A stretch of 64,000 nucleotides of DNA from contig NZ_JACIDV010000003.1 of assembly GCF_014196515.1 (NCBI RefSeq), forward strand, positions 62,001 to 126,000, read 5' to 3'. The DNA comes from Rhizobium skierniewicense (GTDB taxonomy: Bacteria; Pseudomonadota; Alphaproteobacteria; Rhizobiales; Rhizobiaceae). The notes beneath the pieces are model-generated. The model worked only from the letters and a program-made list of their open reading frames with translations, was not told the DNA's origin and did not search any database. Of this stretch, positions 61,373 through 64,000 are shown in pieces (position 1 is the first letter of the stretch; every line of letters begins with the position of its first letter). Both the position numbers and the translations under genes were made by a program.

Positions 61373-64000
61373 ATGTCCATGCGCGTTGTTTTCAAAAGCC
61401 TGCTGTTTATTGTCGCAACTTTGGCCGTTCAGCCGGCGCTCGCGCAGGACACGACGCGCAAGATCGTCACGACGCAAAACGGCGATTATTTTGGCTTCGA
61501 TCTTCGCACAGAGCAGAATGTGTCGCTGCCACAATGCGAAACCATCTGTATCAACGACAAATCCTGCAAGGCCTTCACCTATAATCCCAGGGTGCAATGG
61601 TGCTTCCTGAAATCGGATTTCAACCAGCTCAACGCGTTCCCAGGTGCCGTTGCGGGCAAGGTGGTGGAGGTGGCGAGCGAGCCGGATATCGGCGCACCGC
61701 AGAAACTCGCCTTTGTCGATGATAGCCTCTACCAGGAGGCCAGACGTCTCAAAGCCAGCTTCGTTCCTGCCGGAGACGGTCAATCCATGGCCGACTGGTT
61801 GTCTGTGGCCCGCCAACAAACCGACCGTGGCGATTTCGTCGGTGCTGTCGGCAGCTACAAGCAGGCGCTGGCGCTCGGCCTGGAAGATGGTGCGGTGTGG
61901 GGTGAACTTTCGCGCGCCGCCGCAAATGTGAAGAGCAACGCTTCGATGTCGTCGCTGGCAGTGTCCGGTGCTCTCAACGCCTATTCTTTGAGCCGGTCCG
62001 TGGCGGCTCGCACCGCCGCGCTCGACATGCTTGCGGTCGCGTTCGAAGGGGCACGGAACTACCGCGCGGCGCTGAGCAGCTACAAGGCACGTCTTGCTCT
62101 GTCGGATGATCCACAGACGCGCGCCGCCTATGCCGATCTCAAGACCCGGCAGGGCTTCCGGGTCATCGACAACACTGTCGATACCGATAGTGTCAGTCCA
62201 CGCGCCTGCGTCCAGTTCTCGGAACCCCTGGTCAAGAACGGTGTCGATTATTCCTCCTTCGTCACGCTGGATGGCGCAGCACCCAAGGCCATCGAAGCCG
62301 AGGGCAGCGAGATTTGCGTCGAAGGTCTGACCCACGGCCAGCGATACAAGATCGCGCTGCGCGCCGGTCTTCCGTCCTCGGTCGAAGAACCGCTGGAAAA
62401 GCAGGTCGATCTCGATATCTATGTCCGTGACAGGTCCGGCTCGGTGCGCTTTACCGGCGAGAACTTTGTTCTTCCGGGGACAGCCCGTCGCGGCATCCCG
62501 CTCGTGACCGTCAACACCGATCGTGCCGATCTGAAGCTTTACCGCGTCGGTGATCGCAGCATCACGACATTGCTGAGCAATTCGCAGTTCCTGACGCAGA
62601 TGGATGGCTATGGCGCGGAGCGGATCGAAAACGAAATCGGTGAACTGGTCTGGCAGGGCAGCATCGATATACAGAATGAGCTGAACAAGGACGTCGTCAC
62701 GAGCTTTCCAGTCGATGAAGCATTGCCGGAGCGCAAGCCTGGCATTTACGTCCTGACTGCGGTCCCGCCCGGTACGCCAGCCGAAAATTGGGATTCGCGC
62801 GCCACGCAATGGTTTCTCGTGTCCGATACCGGCATCACCACCTATGCCGGAACCGATGGCCTCAACGTCTTCGTGCGCGCACTCAGCACCGCAAAGCCGC
62901 TGGAAGGGGTCGAACTTCAGCTTCTGGCCAGAAACAACGAAATTCTCGGCACCGCCACGACCGACGGTGAGGGTAGGGCGATCTTCTCCGCAGGTCTGAT
63001 GCGCGGGTCGGCAGGGCAGGCACCTGCCATCATCACTGCGAAAAACGGCGACAAGGACTATGTCTTCCTCGATATGACCCGGGCCGGTTTCGACCTCTCG
63101 GACCGTGGCGTCACCGGCCGCGCCGCACCCGGTGCACTGGATGTGTTCAGCTGGACCGAGCGCGGCATCTACCGCGCCGGTGAAACTGTGCATGCGGCGG
63201 CGCTAGCGCGCGATGTCGAGGGCAATGCGGTGGAGAACCTACCGCTGACGTTTGTCTTCTCGCGCCCCGATGGTGTGGAAGATCGCCGTTTCGTCAGTGA
63301 TGGCAAGGCCTTGGGCGGTTATGCCGTTGATCTGGCCTTGCAGGAAAATGCCATGCGCGGCACCTGGACCGTGGCAATCCATACCGACCCGAAGACGGCA
63401 GCCATCAGTCAAAAGTCCTTCCTCGTTGATGACTTCGTGCCAGACAGGACCGAGTTCGACTTGACCAGCAAGGCCAAGGAGATCAATCCGGTTGCCGATA
63501 CCACCATCGATGTCGATGGCCGTTATCTCTACGGCGCGCCCGCTGCCGGTCTCGAACTTGAAGGTGAAATCGCGCTGAAGGCCACGCGCACCCGCGCCGG
63601 TTTCGATGGCTACGAGTTTGGTTTGGCGGATGAGGAAAGCCAGGAGGAAAGCCGCACCACGCTGGATGCGCTGCCTGCGCTGGATGAAAACGGCAAGGCG
63701 CAGTTTGCGGTCACCCTGGCCGACCTGCCGTCAACGACGCAGTTTCTGTCTGCCAATATCACCGTGCGGATGCGCGAGGCCGGTGGCCGCGCCGTGGAGC
63801 GTTCGCTGACCCTTCCGGTTAAATCCGATAGCGCCATGATCGGCATCAAGCCGGAATTCTCCGGCGATCTTGCGGAAAATTCCGTGAGTCGTTTCCACGT
63901 CATCGGCCTTGCCGCCGATGGCACGAAACAGGCCATGAGCGGCCTGACCTGGAAACTCATCAAGGTCGAGCGCAATTATCAATGGTATCGCCAGGGCAAT
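61373..64000 (+). CDS. Alpha-2-macroglobulin family protein with PAN domain (3' end cut)
   Basis: An open frame runs from the ATG at 61373 to the window edge: 876 residues without a stop. It starts with a signal peptide (MSMRVVFKSLLFIVATLAVQ, cleavage after ALA near 24) and a PAN/Apple-like domain (about 33-82; Cys55, Cys59, Cys65, Cys77). A region with Sel1/TPR-like helices follows (about 120-240), then macroglobulin domains: WFLVSDTGITTYAGTDGLNV, FSWTERGIYRAGETVHAAAL and DGRYLYGAPAAGLELEGEIA. This order is that of bacterial alpha-2-macroglobulins, periplasmic protease traps often paired with PBP1C. The thioester region is beyond the window. GGGGAGGG precedes the ATG. Confidence 0.92.
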   Translation, partial: MSMRVVFKSLLFIVATLAVQPALAQDTTRKIVTTQNGDYFGFDLRTEQNVSLPQCETICINDKSCKAFTYNPRVQWCFLKSDFNQLNAFPGAVAGKVVEVASEPDIGAPQKLAFVDDSLYQEARRLKASFVPAGDGQSMADWLSVARQQTDRGDFVGAVGSYKQALALGLEDGAVWGELSRAAANVKSNASMSSLAVSGALNAYSLSRSVAARTAALDMLAVAFEGARNYRAALSSYKARLALSDDPQTRAAYADLKTRQGFRVIDNTVDTDSVSPRACVQFSEPLVKNGVDYSSFVTLDGAAPKAIEAEGSEICVEGLTHGQRYKIALRAGLPSSVEEPLEKQVDLDIYVRDRSGSVRFTGENFVLPGTARRGIPLVTVNTDRADLKLYRVGDRSITTLLSNSQFLTQMDGYGAERIENEIGELVWQGSIDIQNELNKDVVTSFPVDEALPERKPGIYVLTAVPPGTPAENWDSRATQWFLVSDTGITTYAGTDGLNVFVRALSTAKPLEGVELQLLARNNEILGTATTDGEGRAIFSAGLMRGSAGQAPAIITAKNGDKDYVFLDMTRAGFDLSDRGVTGRAAPGALDVFSWTERGIYRAGETVHAAALARDVEGNAVENLPLTFVFSRPDGVEDRRFVSDGKALGGYAVDLALQENAMRGTWTVAIHTDPKTAAISQKSFLVDDFVPDRTEFDLTSKAKEINPVADTTIDVDGRYLYGAPAAGLELEGEIALKATRTRAGFDGYEFGLADEESQEESRTTLDALPALDENGKAQFAVTLADLPSTTQFLSANITVRMREAGGRAVERSLTLPVKSDSAMIGIKPEFSGDLAENSVSRFHVIGLAADGTKQAMSGLTWKLIKVERNYQWYRQGN

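Noticed and set aside
61319-63193. 624-residue minus-strand frame
   Set aside because: It is antisense to the alpha-2-macroglobulin gene, which has signal peptide, ribosome site and recognisable domains.

Overview
The window is an uninterrupted, GC-rich, densely coding stretch of an alphaproteobacterial chromosome, almost certainly from the Rhizobiaceae (Agrobacterium/Rhizobium group). The evidence is the block accA - xerD - aroK - aroB - bolA-like - J-domain protein - cobS - cobT, a DUF982 protein, a small heat-shock gene with a ROSE-like leader, a histidine kinase of the HisKA_2/HWE kind, and many ABC importers paired with FadR-, TetR- or Lrp-type regulators. I see no insertion sequences, prophage, CRISPR array or rRNA. 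There is one tRNA (Gly, anticodon GCC). The first gene is cut by the left edge and the last, a very long alpha-2-macroglobulin-like gene, by the right edge.

Region by region. 1-5774: a ribose-type ABC importer translationally coupled to an AtzG/AtzE-like amidase pair, followed by a RutF-like flavin reductase. 5787-11666: a FadR-type regulator with a compact triple operator, facing a polar amino-acid type ABC importer, a class V aminotransferase-fold enzyme and a D-hydantoinase/dihydropyrimidinase. Together these look like uptake and hydrolysis of a cyclic or ureido nitrogen compound. 11727-16368: GH3 beta-glucosidase, MFS sugar transporter and divergent TetR regulator. 16387-19793: RraA-fold protein and L-arabonate dehydratase-like enzyme with a divergent GntR regulator (sugar-acid catabolism). 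19833-22168: DUF982 protein, small heat-shock protein, small stress-type protein, single-domain response regulator and Lrp regulator. 22298-24305: arginase and ornithine cyclodeaminase (arginine to proline), then an EamA exporter. 25285-35851: two divergent operons around a TetR regulator, with a TIM-barrel isomerase, a DUF993 aldolase-like protein, three Gfo/Idh/MocA dehydrogenases and a complete MalEFGK-type sugar importer. Both operons carry the same 18-base operator-like motif.

35885-42360: alkyladenine glycosylase, SDR, two L,D-transpeptidase lipoproteins, and a three-gene signalling operon (CHASE3 kinase, response regulator, receiver-kinase hybrid). 42480-51638: core housekeeping genes (accA, xerD, aroK, aroB, BolA, J-protein, cobS, cobT) and a secreted phytase-like esterase. 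52007-58204: RND efflux pair and a double-GAF histidine kinase. 58364-64000: tRNA-Gly, a YbaK-type deacylase, a CnoX-like thioredoxin, a LON-domain protein, a Trm112-like protein and the alpha-2-macroglobulin.

The most interesting unexplained items are the DUF993/Gfo-Idh sugar regulon tied together by a shared operator, the AtzEG/hydantoinase nitrogen cluster, and the promoter-plus-thermometer leader of the heat-shock gene. All functions come from reading motifs by eye; no database search was run.
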